DNA of 14,262 bases from Flavobacteriales bacterium (GCA_020200995.1 JAIVHQ010000247.1:1-14262), one strand, 5' to 3'; numbered from the stretch's first letter, positions 1-7,111 are shown. Translations and numbers: made by a program. The notes: a model not told the origin generated them from the sequence alone.

Positions 1-1041
1 GTTGTAAGACGGGGCACACAAGTCCGAAAAATTAAATGTGTTGCCTGCCTGAATTGCCAGGATATCGCCCGACGTATTGGTCAAAAGATACTCATAGGTG
101 TCTCCTGCGATGACACCGGAACTTGTCACGGTCACAGAAGCGTTGTCCGCATCATTGAGGCAAACCTCGTCTGAACCGGGCGTTATGTTTCCGGCTGAAC
201 AGTCGAACGATGAAAAGCTGGAGGCTTTAATAAACACTCCGGAATCCCAGAGCCTGTCGCTGACATCGGCAATGGCGAATTTGAAGGTGTAGGATTGGTT
301 AGGAATAACTTCCAATTGGCTTGAAAGCACCACGGTAAACCCGTCGTACTCAATGGTCGTTCCCGCGCCCACCGGATTGTTCACGTAGTAGTCCGTTAAG
401 CTTAAGGATTCACAGTTTGAAACGGGAAACGGGTCAGTTCCTTGTCCAAGGCCGGGAGTTCCATTGTTCACAGAGTTGATGGCAACCGCAAGGGTAGAAG
501 TTGGAACAATGGCCACATTTTGGTTCACATAATTTCCGCCTGCGGGATTAGGTCCATTGACCAGAAAGGCGAAAACATCATTATACTGACTGCAGACCCA
601 CTCCACATATTCCTCTGATCCAAATACGTAATCAACAGTAATAAATTCATCTGTTGGTACAAAATCAAAAGTCAGAACGCAAGCGTCCAAAGTAGTTTCA
701 CCCACGATTGCCGCGAGGTCAGCATCTCCTGCTGTGCCGCGTTCGCGGCTCGTGGCGTCGCTATTATTTTCTCCGGGTATGTCACTGGTCAGACCAGTGG
801 TGAGCACAATACCTCCATCGAGACCGATGTTGGTAACATTTCCGTTTGAGAATATGCCAAAACCATTGTCAGCGCAGGTGATCTGTGCATTGGTGATGGT
901 CACGCCATCACCTACGATCTCCTGAGCGAGATCAGCAGCAGTCTGGCCATTGGTAATGTTAATCTGCGCATTTGCGTAAAATCCCGTCATGCAACAGATG
1001 AGGAATGCAAAGCGAATGAGGATTGAAGTAAACTTTTTCAT
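1..1041 (-). CDS. Choice-of-anchor L domain secreted protein (C-terminus beyond window)
   Basis: An open frame runs unbroken from the ATG at 1041 to the left edge (347 codons), so the C-terminal part is missing. Residues 1-26 form a signal peptide with a hydrophobic core and an Ala-Asn-Ala|Gln cleavage site. Residues about 27-280 match the choice-of-anchor L domain of Bacteroidota: DGGIVLTTG (75-83), then the hallmark VFGSEEY (139-145), NDVFAFLVNGP (154-164) and the AIVPTS...INSVNNG stretch. Proteins with this domain are exported, and many end in a surface-sorting or gliding-type C-terminal domain. That part is not visible here, so the export route is inferred. Residues after about 285 (SDEVCLNDADNASVTV) look like the start of an adhesion-type beta domain. 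The start lies 30 bases after the stop of the gene at 1072-1482, so the two probably share a message. Substrate and role are unknown; a surface or adhesive role is a family-level inference. Confidence 0.9.
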   Translation of the reverse strand, partial: MKKFTSILIRFAFLICCMTGFYANAQINITNGQTAADLAQEIVGDGVTITNAQITCADNGFGIFSNGNVTNIGLDGGIVLTTGLTSDIPGENNSDATSRERGTAGDADLAAIVGETTLDACVLTFDFVPTDEFITVDYVFGSEEYVEWVCSQYNDVFAFLVNGPNPAGGNYVNQNVAIVPTSTLAVAINSVNNGTPGLGQGTDPFPVSNCESLSLTDYYVNNPVGAGTTIEYDGFTVVLSSQLEVIPNQSYTFKFAIADVSDRLWDSGVFIKASSFSSFDCSAGNITPGSDEVCLNDADNASVTVTSSGVIAGDTYEYLLTNTSGDILAIQAGNTFNFSDLCAPSYN

Positions 1042-1071
1042 GATTGATAGCATTTATTTGGTTAGCCCGAA

Positions 1072-1482
1072 TTATTCGCCCTGAGGAGAAAAATCGGAAA
1101 GGTTGATTTTCACGGTTTGAGCAAGATATTTGTTCCACTGGTTTGTATTCCAGGAGGGTTGGTCATTTTTTTTGATATACACAATTGCACGATCGCGGCT
1201 CAGGGCACGCATCATGTGGTGCTTCCCGGATTTGGTGCGGAAATAAGCCGTGGCTTCGGTGACGTCTTCGAAGCCAAGCACAGATGTATCAATGTTATAA
1301 TATCCACCAATTTCTTGGGCCTCTTTTATTTGTATGGCACCTTTCGAGGTGATTTCACCTGTTTTATCGGGCTTTTTGCTCTCGAAGGTTTGTTGATTCA
1401 GCCCGGGTTGCTGAGATTGTCCGTAGACGTTAGCCATCCCGAGAGCGAAAGTGAAAATGAGCAAAAACTGTAGACGTTTCAT
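1072..1482 (-). CDS. Small secreted protein of unknown function
   Basis: 136 residues. The N-terminus is a clear signal peptide (MKRLQFLLIFTFALGMANVYGQ), so the product is periplasmic or secreted. I do not recognise a family. The mature part is polar, with a GYYNIDTSVLGFEDVTEA segment that reads like a short secreted alpha/beta domain, and a Trp-rich region (PSWNTNQWNKYL) near residues 109-120. The last residues, DFSPQGE, are encoded by a short imperfect palindrome (1076-1091) that recurs at 2495-2512, so the C-terminus may have been reshaped by a repeat. It is the first gene of a likely two-gene unit with the choice-of-anchor L gene, 30 bases downstream. A 9-bp hairpin lies 54-84 bases upstream of its start. 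Confidence 0.75.
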   Translation of the reverse strand: MKRLQFLLIFTFALGMANVYGQSQQPGLNQQTFESKKPDKTGEITSKGAIQIKEAQEIGGYYNIDTSVLGFEDVTEATAYFRTKSGKHHMMRALSRDRAIVYIKKNDQPSWNTNQWNKYLAQTVKINLSDFSPQGE

Positions 1483-1515
1483 AACTGTTGTTTTAGGTTG
1501 TTTTGATTTAAGATT

Positions 1516-1566
1516 TTGGAAAAAAACAAAAAGGAACGGGCGCTGTACAATTAAGTAAGCGCCCGT
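1516..1566 (-). terminator. Intrinsic terminator-like hairpin
   Basis: A perfect 9-bp inverted repeat, ACGGGCGCT (1536-1544) and AGCGCCCGT (1558-1566), with a 13-nt loop. On the minus strand it is followed by a T-rich tract (complement of 1516-1532). This is the form of a rho-independent terminator for leftward transcription. The only candidate upstream unit is the doubtful ORF at 1857-2255 or an unrecognised RNA in 1567-1850. It could instead be a leader hairpin for the gene starting at 1482. Confidence 0.55.
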
Positions 1567-1771
1567 GGAATTTTACAGGAGGTAAGTATGTTGTCAGGTA
1601 GATACATGAATCGCTGTGCCTGAAACGAACATTGAACATATGTGATAGACACAATTGCGGAACCGATAAAAAGCCTGAAGAAAAGTTGGTTTTTGTGCGG
1701 GAGACACAATTCAACAAAAACGAGGTTCTGTGTTTCATTTGCGATTGGTTAGCTCAAGCCCTAATTATAAT

Positions 1772-1812
1772 ATGATTATGTCGTTTTATGGTTGACAGAA
1801 AAACATAATCAT
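1772..1812. repeat. 10-bp inverted repeat in AT-rich DNA
   Basis: ATGATTATGT (1772-1781) and ACATAATCAT (1803-1812) are perfect inverted copies separated by 21 bases. The surroundings are markedly AT-rich compared with the rest of the window. It could be an operator, a transcript hairpin or the end of a lost mobile element; nothing in the sequence decides. Apart from this and the terminator hairpin, I see nothing identifiable in 1567-1856. Confidence 0.5.
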
Positions 1813-1856
1813 GGGCAAATTTAAACAATGATTGGCATTTAGTCAATGATTTTTAC

Positions 1857-2255
1857 TTATTGGTCTATATTTTTTTTGCTCTCGTCTAAGTATGGTGTTT
1901 TGTTTAAGTTTAAAGTGATTTGGTCAATATCCCGCTTAAATATTGAAAATAAGTATTGTAAAAACCCGAAAGTTGCTTCGGTCAATTTTTTCTTGTCAGC
2001 GATTTTAAGGATATTAGGTTCAACATTTAAGTTTAAGATTTCCGATTGTTTTGTTCCTGACTTGTCGACCATCAACTGCTCATCATAATAAATGGCTTCC
2101 TTCTTTACCGCATTCAGGAAGCCACCTTTCCGAAATCCCTGATTGTGATCGGAATGATGCATACAGGCTTGGACAGGATTTTTAATTGGTGGAGCGCCTC
2201 TATAATGACGGGAAGTTTCGCTATCTGCAATTTGCTCCTGAAAAGGTTTATACAT
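1857..2255 (-). CDS. Hypothetical protein, doubtful
   Basis: 132 codons with no recognised domain and no signal peptide. The C-terminal half is rich in Lys, Asp and Leu (for example KKKLTEATFGFLQYLFSIFKRD, near residues 88-109) and could be a real helical protein. The N-terminal half overlaps a second open frame (2114-2593, minus) and has low-complexity, His-rich composition typical of chance ORFs. Base composition is much lower in GC than the neighbours, so this may be transferred DNA or the remnant of a longer gene. The start is arbitrary. Confidence 0.3.
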   Translation of the reverse strand: MYKPFQEQIADSETSRHYRGAPPIKNPVQACMHHSDHNQGFRKGGFLNAVKKEAIYYDEQLMVDKSGTKQSEILNLNVEPNILKIADKKKLTEATFGFLQYLFSIFKRDIDQITLNLNKTPYLDESKKNIDQ

Positions 2256-2525
2256 TTATTGTAAGTCCGGAAAACCAAAGCCCGTAAATCAGGATTGGAA
2301 TCCGGATTTTCAGAACCGCAATTTCGCTCGGGCATCCCTTCCGCAGGGCTCATACGTCGGGTTTCTATCGATGCCGATGAATTTGCAGTATTTCCGGAAA
2401 GGACAATGTGTCCGACCTCTGTTTGCATATTTTTATAACTTCGACGCTTGATGATATTCGCGCAGGTGATGAGCAGGAGCCAATTGCAGTTTATTTCGCC
2501 CTGCGGACTGAAATTGAAAAGGACC
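2256..2525. other. Non-coding stretch with short palindromic repeats
   Basis: No credible gene. The stretch holds two short elements of the type seen elsewhere in the window. One is CCCTTCCGCAGGGC at 2337-2350. The other is TTCGCCCTGCGGACTGAA at 2495-2512, which resembles 1076-1091. A minus-strand open frame (2114-2593) crosses it but shows no domain and no plausible start context. I see no TAnnTTTG box for the gene that starts at 2526. Confidence 0.4.
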
Positions 2526-3317
2526 ATGAAAAGCAATGTTTGGACAGCACCGATAAAACTTTTTTGGATAGCGGTCTTTGCAGGTGTCATCACCCTTTCA
2601 ATGTGCCGATCGGCCTCGGCTCAGAAGGTGTATGAAGACGTCATCCTGCTGCAAACCGCCGAGGTACTCCGCGGTGAAATCACCGAAAATAATTCGCCCG
2701 GTGATGTGACCATTCTACTCAATGACAGTACTGTGCGCGTAGTGCCGAGGGCGGAAATTGTAAAGATACTCAGGGAAGTCAAGCGAAACTTTGATCAGAA
2801 AGAGACCAGGGCTGCAAGGGATGAAAAGCAGGAGGGGAATGTCGCATTTACAGGCCTCCTGCAGGTTGGTTTCGGTACGAAAGTAGACGCTCAGGAATTT
2901 CGGCACCTTCGGGCAAATTTTATTGCCGGAATCAGAGCGGGGCGTGCTTTTTCTCTAGGAATCGGAGCGGGGGTGAGGGCTTTTACACAAACCTATGGAA
3001 CGGCGGTGCCTTTGTTTATGGACGTGCGGATTTCGTCTCAAAATCCCAAGGTCGCACCGATCCTTGCGGTGGGTGCGGGCACGATATTTCATCAGGATGC
3101 CGATTGGGAAAATAATGGCGGCTTATTCTATTTTGAAGGCGGCGTGAGGTTGGGCGCACCTCCGGGAGTCGGGTTTATAATTACGCTTGGATTTGAGCGA
3201 TTTACCGCGCTCTCAGATTTAGAACGCCGGCAAGGAGGGTTTTTAGGGTTGCCTTACTTTGCTCGACGAGCTGAAGTGATCAATGCATTTACAGTCAACC
3301 TTGCCATATCTTTCTGA
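2526..3317 (+). CDS. Exported protein, probable outer-membrane beta-barrel
   Basis: 263 residues from the ATG at 2526. The frame is open further upstream, but this start is chosen because it is preceded by a purine-rich AAAAGG and begins a clear signal peptide (MKSNVWTAPIKLFWIAVFAG, then a hydrophobic stretch ending in SASA|Q). Residues about 35-80 (DVILLQTAEVLRGEITENN... TVRVVPRAEIVKI) form a small beta domain common at the N-terminus of Bacteroidota envelope proteins. The rest consists of alternating Gly/aromatic strands (GIGAGVRAFTQTYG, ILAVGAGTIF, FIITLGFERF) ending in VNLAISF with a terminal Phe, as expected of an outer-membrane barrel. Specific function is unknown. It stands alone on the plus strand. 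Confidence 0.8.
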   Translation: MKSNVWTAPIKLFWIAVFAGVITLSMCRSASAQKVYEDVILLQTAEVLRGEITENNSPGDVTILLNDSTVRVVPRAEIVKILREVKRNFDQKETRAARDEKQEGNVAFTGLLQVGFGTKVDAQEFRHLRANFIAGIRAGRAFSLGIGAGVRAFTQTYGTAVPLFMDVRISSQNPKVAPILAVGAGTIFHQDADWENNGGLFYFEGGVRLGAPPGVGFIITLGFERFTALSDLERRQGGFLGLPYFARRAEVINAFTVNLAISF

Positions 3318-3420
3318 CATGCGGATAACTGCCCATCACCTCACTTGAGAAAGGGCTATCCGGGCTCCATTGTTGTTTTTAAAAGCAAGTCTTATAGCGC
3401 CAAAGCCATGGTGCAAAGCC

Positions 3421-3460
3421 GATCAAAGATCAAGGCCTTAGATCAGGCCTTTAGATCAAG
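3421..3460. repeat. Degenerate GATC-containing 12-13-mer tandem repeat
   Basis: Successive units GATCAAA, GATCAAGGCCTTA, GATCAGGCCTTTA and GATCAAG. The 12-mer CTTTAGATCAAG (3449-3460) is found inverted at 6193-6204 in another tandem-repeat locus. It lies about 100 bases after the stop of the 2526-3317 gene. I see no gene between 3318 and 3653. Confidence 0.6.
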
Positions 3461-3527
3461 AAATCACGGTTTTTCAACCGAACATCGAAAACAGATAAGT
3501 GTGGCCAAAGGATGATCCGATTTGAAC

Positions 3528-3617
3528 CGCGTAGCCGCCGCGCCGAGCGGCGGCCCCTGAGCGGCGGCACCTTAGCGGAGTCGAAGGGAGTCGAAGGGAG
3601 TCGAAGTGAGTCGAGGT
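3528..3617. repeat. GC-rich repeat block ending in four 10-bp units
   Basis: The block starts with GC-rich GAGCGGCGG-type copies (about 3545-3568). It ends with four tandem 10-mers: GAGTCGAAGG, GAGTCGAAGG, GAGTCGAAGT and GAGTCGAGGT (3578-3617). Related 10-mers preceded by the same GCG occur at 13358-13377. Such GCGGAGTCGAAGGG sequences are familiar dispersed extragenic repeats in Bacteroidota (recollection of family pattern, not checked). Confidence 0.6.
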
Positions 3618-3653
3618 GGGTGACATGACATTAGTCCTTCAAATATTAAAATC

Positions 3654-3773
3654 ATGAAAAGAATTTTTCTTCTATTTTCTTCAATGGCATGCACAGGAGT
3701 GTATGCGCAGGGCGAGTATCAGCTCACCCATTTCACTGCCGACTATGCCGAAATAACCGACGCAGAGGTGTAG
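3654..3773 (+). pseudogene. Truncated secreted-protein gene (N-terminal fragment)
   Basis: A 39-codon ORF starting with a convincing signal peptide (MKRIFLLFSSMACTGVYAQ) and about 20 mature residues (GEYQLTHFTADYAEITDAEV) before a TAG. Signal peptides rarely arise by chance, so this is most likely the 5' end of a larger secreted protein whose remainder was deleted or scrambled. DNA from 3774 to 3975 has no continuation I can recognise. It lies next to dispersed repeats and a second broken gene. Confidence 0.4.
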
Positions 3774-3975
3774 GCTGAAACTGATTGGGCAGCACCCAAA
3801 AGCGCGCAATAAGTAAAAGGTAGGACTGCACAATGCAAAGAGTGGTCAGGTTTTTCCAAACGGACGCGTTCGCAGACGGTGCGAATTTTGGCTGCTCTAT
3901 CAAACGCGGCGGTTGCACCTATTGAATATTTTGTATTCCGTATTTTCACCGCTCAGGGAGCAAATCTGAGCAAAC

Positions 3976-4438
3976 ATGCCATCAGGAAGAACAGCCTTTG
4001 TTTTAATCATTCTTTTGTGTTTGCAAGCCCCGGCGCTGTGGGCACAACACACGGAGATCGAAGGCTACATCCGCCACGGTACAACCGATGCACCCATCGC
4101 TTATGCCACGGAGTACAACAGGCACCTCAAGCAGGGAACCATCAGCAACCCCGACGGGTACTTCAGCTTGAAGGTTTCGGGGCCGGGCGATTCGGTGCAG
4201 GTGCGCTTTGTGGGATTCAGGGATTACGAGCTCAGCCTTTCGGCAAATGTGGATTTCTACACCATTCACATCGAGGAGAGCGCATTGATGTTGGATGAAC
4301 CATCACTCCCGAAGACCAATCCTACTTTTACGACTTGATGAATACCTGCCGAAAGGCAGCATCCAAAACCGGGGCGCGGGTCGGCGCACCCTTGTCAATT
4401 TCAGATTGCCCATGTACTTGGTCGAGGCACTCTCATGA
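3976..4438 (+). pseudogene. Carboxypeptidase-regulatory-like domain protein, frameshifted
   Basis: The first 107 or so codons read as a signal peptide (ending ALWAQ) followed by a carboxypeptidase-like regulatory beta-sandwich: IEGYIRHGTTDAPIAYATEY..., the NPDGYFSLKV turn, DSVQVRFVGF and a final strand before MLDE. The match to this domain stops at 4301 and the frame ends after 12 unrelated residues at 4338. The next frame, from 4302, continues sensibly (ITPEDQSYFYDLMNTCRKA). A third frame from 4379 gives RTLVNFRLPMYLVEALS to a stop at 4436-4438. So at least two frameshifts separate pieces of one ancestral protein. In the family this domain starts outer-membrane and TonB-dependent receptor-like proteins. 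The short total length suggests most of the gene is gone. Sequencing error could explain one shift but less easily two. Confidence 0.65.
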
Positions 4439-4708
4439 TGCCGCTAATCAATCCCAAGGAGTTGTGGACGGTTGATACTCCACACAATCACTGTATTTTG
4501 ACCCCATTAGAATGTAATAAGAAAATCGACCAAAAACGACACATAAGTTACTGAAAATAAAAAACCCATGACCTCACCTCTTGTCATAATGAGGCTCCCT
4601 TGTCAATAAGTCTTCACACCATTCAGTGCTTCAGAGTAAGGCTAAGAAGAGTTGCTCGCCACTCGGGAATACTGCAAAAAAGCGCAAGTTGCGGCACATG
4701 CTAAAGCG
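4439..4708. other. Intergenic region without recognised gene
   Basis: No open frame with coding character on either strand. The only structure seen is a weak minus-strand hairpin with an A/T tract at 4554-4587. Confidence 0.5.
4554..4587 (-). terminator. Weak candidate terminator for the 4709-5968 gene
   Basis: On the minus strand, ATGAC (complement of 4583-4587) and GTCAT (complement of 4568-4572) can pair around a 10-nt loop. They are followed by GGG and a T-rich tract. The 5-bp stem is short and lies about 120 bases after the stop codon, so this is only a possibility. Confidence 0.28.
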
Positions 4709-5968
4709 CTAGCTGATGTAACCAAGCATTTCAACTCCAACGTCATCAATCAGGGTGATGCTCACCTGGGCCATTTCCATTGCGCTCTTGGCACCTTCGT
4801 ATCCTACCCCTGCATTGGCCCCTGCAAGCGCCAAGTTGGTGATGGTCTTTAAAATCTTTCCAGCGACCACCGCGCTTTGCGGATTGCGCTCGTCGAGCAT
4901 ATTGAGTGTGGGTTCCAAGCGTTCCAACTCATTTACCGATTTGCTCCACCGGCTATTCATGGTTACGGTTTTGTCGATAATATGGTCGAGCTTATCTTCT
5001 GCAGACGTGATCATGCTGACCATTTTGCGTTTTTTCTTTTCACTGATGGTGTCGGTGCGAAGCATGGCATGCATCTGTTTGATCCGCTCCCGCTGTTTTT
5101 CCAATTTTCTCGATAACCGGGTACCCCTTACAAGAAGACCTTTTTGCTTGTTTTTCAGCAGGATTAAATTTTCTTTACACGACGACACGGTGACCAAACC
5201 TCCATCGTAACCCGTGATGGACTTGGTAACCGCCCGCCCTATCTCGCGTCCACCGAGACGGGCGACACCGTGCTTGGCTGCTATCGATTTGCACAAGGTC
5301 TCGATATCCTTGGTGAGGGTGATCATGACTTTTTCAGCGTCTGCATTCAGTTTGACCAAGTCCTGATACAGCCCCACTGTGCCTCTCTGCGCACCCACGA
5401 TCCCCAAAGCCAAAGATGCTCCGCCCGTTGGTGCAGCTGCAGCTATGGATAGGGCTGTACCGGTGAGCATTAGCCCACCAACAGCTATTTTCAATCCGGC
5501 TTTTACACGGTATTGCTTGTATTCCTGTTTGCTCTGCACGTAGGTTGACCACCACTCCTGAGGTACACGCTCGAGCTGTCGGCACAACACTTTAATTTCA
5601 GCACTTACATCTTCCCTCAATTGACGTGACGCAGGAATGAGTATTTCCATCCGTTTGGTGGGATTCTGTAGCCTGGCCGACTGTTTTTTTTTGCCTTCGT
5701 ATTCCTTGACCTTTTGTATCAGAGTTCGTACCGTTTTCTCCGTTTTGCCCTGGGCATCTTCCACCATAAATTGAAGCAGATTGACCGCTTTTTTGTCGGA
5801 TATGGCATCATAGAGGTCGGAGTTGATGGTGAGCGATATTTGAAAATTGAGGCCGGCGTAGTCCATGTAGGTTCCGGAACGCTGTCGGATCAGCTCCCTC
5901 AGATCTGCAGTGTATACTACTGTTTCTGCTCCAATCCGATGACCGGGTGCGTAGGAAGTAGGGGGCAT
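4709..5968 (-). CDS. Unrecognised helical protein with central hydrophobic hairpin (pore-former-like layout)
   Basis: 419 residues, cytosolic N-terminus (no signal peptide), from the ATG at 5968; no other in-frame start gives a better context. I do not recognise a named family. Layout: mixed N-terminal part (1-60), long charged helices (60-155, with WW at 139-140), then a hydrophobic hairpin at about 156-200 (GLKIAVGGLMLTGTALSIAA, a Pro-Thr-Gly-Gly turn at 180-183, LALGIVGAQRG). Next come extended coiled-coil-like helices (200-350, with a basic SRKLEKQRERIKQ segment) and a second moderately hydrophobic segment at about 376-395. Two long helical arms flanking a membrane-active hairpin are the layout of the ClyA/Hbl/Nhe class of alpha-helical pore-forming toxins; this likeness is topological only. 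Other options are a phage- or contractile-system-related protein, or a membrane-remodelling factor. It is monocistronic, with repeat-bearing DNA upstream and a decayed region downstream. Confidence 0.8.
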   Translation of the reverse strand: MPPTSYAPGHRIGAETVVYTADLRELIRQRSGTYMDYAGLNFQISLTINSDLYDAISDKKAVNLLQFMVEDAQGKTEKTVRTLIQKVKEYEGKKKQSARLQNPTKRMEILIPASRQLREDVSAEIKVLCRQLERVPQEWWSTYVQSKQEYKQYRVKAGLKIAVGGLMLTGTALSIAAAAPTGGASLALGIVGAQRGTVGLYQDLVKLNADAEKVMITLTKDIETLCKSIAAKHGVARLGGREIGRAVTKSITGYDGGLVTVSSCKENLILLKNKQKGLLVRGTRLSRKLEKQRERIKQMHAMLRTDTISEKKKRKMVSMITSAEDKLDHIIDKTVTMNSRWSKSVNELERLEPTLNMLDERNPQSAVVAGKILKTITNLALAGANAGVGYEGAKSAMEMAQVSITLIDDVGVEMLGYIS

Positions 5969-6131
5969 TGGTTGTTTTGCAGCGTAAAAATCATCTTGAG
6001 CGCGGTCCTGACTATCACATTAGGGAGCAAATTAGCCGTGCCGAAAGACTGTTGCTCCATCAAGCCTCTCTTCATCAGACTCTCGATTAAATGAGCAGAT
6101 TTTAATTAGTGTCCGTCCATAAAGTCCGCTA

Positions 6132-6220
6132 TCATGCATGCTGTCATGCATGCGGTCATGCCTTCGGTCATGCCATTGGCTTGATCCAAGGACTTGATCT
6201 AAAGACTTGATCTGCGATCT
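6132..6220. repeat. Tandem degenerate 12-mers
   Basis: Consecutive units are TCATGCATGCTG (6132-6143), TCATGCATGCGG, TCATGCCTTCGG and TCATGCCATTGG. They are followed by CTTGATCCAAGG (6180-6191), ACTTGATCTAAAG and ACTTGATCTGCG (6205-6216). The unit drifts from a TCATGC type to a CTTGATC type. CTTGATCTAAAG is shared inverted with 3449-3460, and TTGATCTGCGAT with 13311-13322. It sits between two divergently transcribed genes (5968 leftward, 6443 rightward). A minus-strand ORF through it (6032-6226) is only a product of the repeats. Confidence 0.7.
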
Positions 6221-6326
6221 GCCCATGCCTTTGGCGCTCTCGGGAGTTGCTTATCGAACTTTATGATCCGGCCACTTGAGTGTATTGACCAACACTAATA
6301 AGAGTAAAAACGTCCCCCAAAAAAAC

Positions 6327-6366
6327 TACCCCCAAGTGGGTAATTTTCAAATATACCCCAAAGTGG
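6327..6366. promoter_or_regulatory. Tandem direct repeat, candidate operator
   Basis: TACCCCCAAGTGG (6327-6339) and TACCCCAAAGTGG (6354-6366) are near-identical copies starting 27 bases apart. The first extends to the near-palindrome ACCCCCAAGTGGGT. The second ends 26 bases before a TAnnTTTG box at 6393, where an activator would bind. The binding protein is unknown; the LuxR-type regulator at 10433 is one untested possibility. Confidence 0.4.
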
Positions 6367-6392
6367 TCTTTTATACATGCTTGTGACAGAAG

Positions 6393-6400
6393 TACATTTG
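6393..6400 (+). promoter_or_regulatory. Bacteroidota-type -7 box (TACATTTG)
   Basis: An exact match to the TAnnTTTG consensus, 42 bases before the ATG at 6443. No good TTG/TTTG element lies 19-21 bases upstream, which fits a promoter that depends on an activator bound to the direct repeats just upstream. Confidence 0.45.
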
Positions 6401-6442
6401 ACTTGTCACTGAAACAACAACCAATCACTAAAAACAAAAGCC

Positions 6443-6904
6443 ATGAAAACTTCAATATCGATCATAACAACAGTTCTTCTCTTCGCTGCATTGACGTCGA
6501 CCGCAATGGCCCAAACCACTGCCGATGTTAGCGAAAACTTCCAATACCTCGCCGACTCCAACAGCTCCGACGCCTCTTTAGAGGAAAGCAGTACGACTGC
6601 TCTTCGCAGCGCTGCGTCATTTCACGATGCCGGCTACAGCAGCGTCGAAGACTACTTCGCAGGCAACATCGAATTTCCCGAAAAGGGAATCACAAAAGGC
6701 ACCCGAGGTGCGATGACGGTTTGGTTCGAAATCCTGCCCGACGGCACAGTGGGCGAGTCGCGTATTGACAACTCTCCCGGAACTGAATTTGACGTCGCCG
6801 TGATGGAATGTCTGCAAAACATGCCCCGATGGACGCCCGCCCGCATCGGAGCAAAACCGGTTACTTCAACGCGCGCCGTACGATTGAACTTCAGGTTACA
6901 ATAG
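6443..6904 (+). CDS. Periplasmic protein with TonB C-terminal domain
   Basis: 153 residues. A signal peptide (1-24, ending TSTAMA|Q) is followed by a low-complexity Ser/Asp/Ala linker (25-65) and a TonB C-terminal domain (about 76-153). That domain contains IEFPEKGITKGTRGAMTVWF, the PDGTVGESRIDNS turn, a helix (EFDVAVMECLQNMPRW), TPARIGAKPV and a final VRLNFRL strand. True TonB proteins are held in the inner membrane by an N-terminal helix and carry a long proline-rich spacer. Here the N-terminus looks cleavable and the spacer is short, so classical energy transduction to receptors is doubtful. Stand-alone proteins of this type are common in Bacteroidota and mostly uncharacterised. Probably transcribed alone from the box at 6393. 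Confidence 0.85.
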   Translation: MKTSISIITTVLLFAALTSTAMAQTTADVSENFQYLADSNSSDASLEESSTTALRSAASFHDAGYSSVEDYFAGNIEFPEKGITKGTRGAMTVWFEILPDGTVGESRIDNSPGTEFDVAVMECLQNMPRWTPARIGAKPVTSTRAVRLNFRLQ

Positions 6905-7111
6905 TGTTCGCTTTTAGAGTCCGAGAGCTGCGTTATGCTCGGCCTTAAAATCCTCATCCCGCCGCGGCGGGACTGCGGTTTCGGAGCCTTCGCAAGCCCT
7001 GCCTACCGGCAGGAAGGCGTGCTCTCGAACCCTAAAGAGCAAACACCCGACTCAATTGATAGACTCTACAATAGTCGGGGGCATATCAGGGCTGCGCATT
7101 CCGGATTGTGC
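6905..7111. repeat. Intergenic region with strong palindromes
   Basis: Contains a perfect 14-bp palindrome CCCGCCGCGGCGGG (6958-6971) and a hairpin CCTGCC/GGCAGG with loop TACC (6998-7013). The second resembles CCTGCCTACCGGCAGG elements frequent in Bacteroidota intergenic DNA (recollection, not checked). A weaker CCGAG/CTCGG pair follows the stop of the TonB-like gene. No gene seen. Confidence 0.5.

Noticed and set aside
1508..1738. 76-codon minus-strand ORF
   Set aside because: Cys/Phe-rich with no recognisable domain, and its 3' end is the terminator hairpin.
2114..2593. 159-codon minus-strand ORF
   Set aside because: No domain, no signal peptide, overlaps the start of the convincing 2526-3317 gene, and contains short palindromic repeats read through by chance.
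6032..6226. 64-codon minus-strand ORF with HDRRHDRMHDSMHDS
   Set aside because: The His-Asp periodicity is only the translation of the tandem TCATGC 12-mers.
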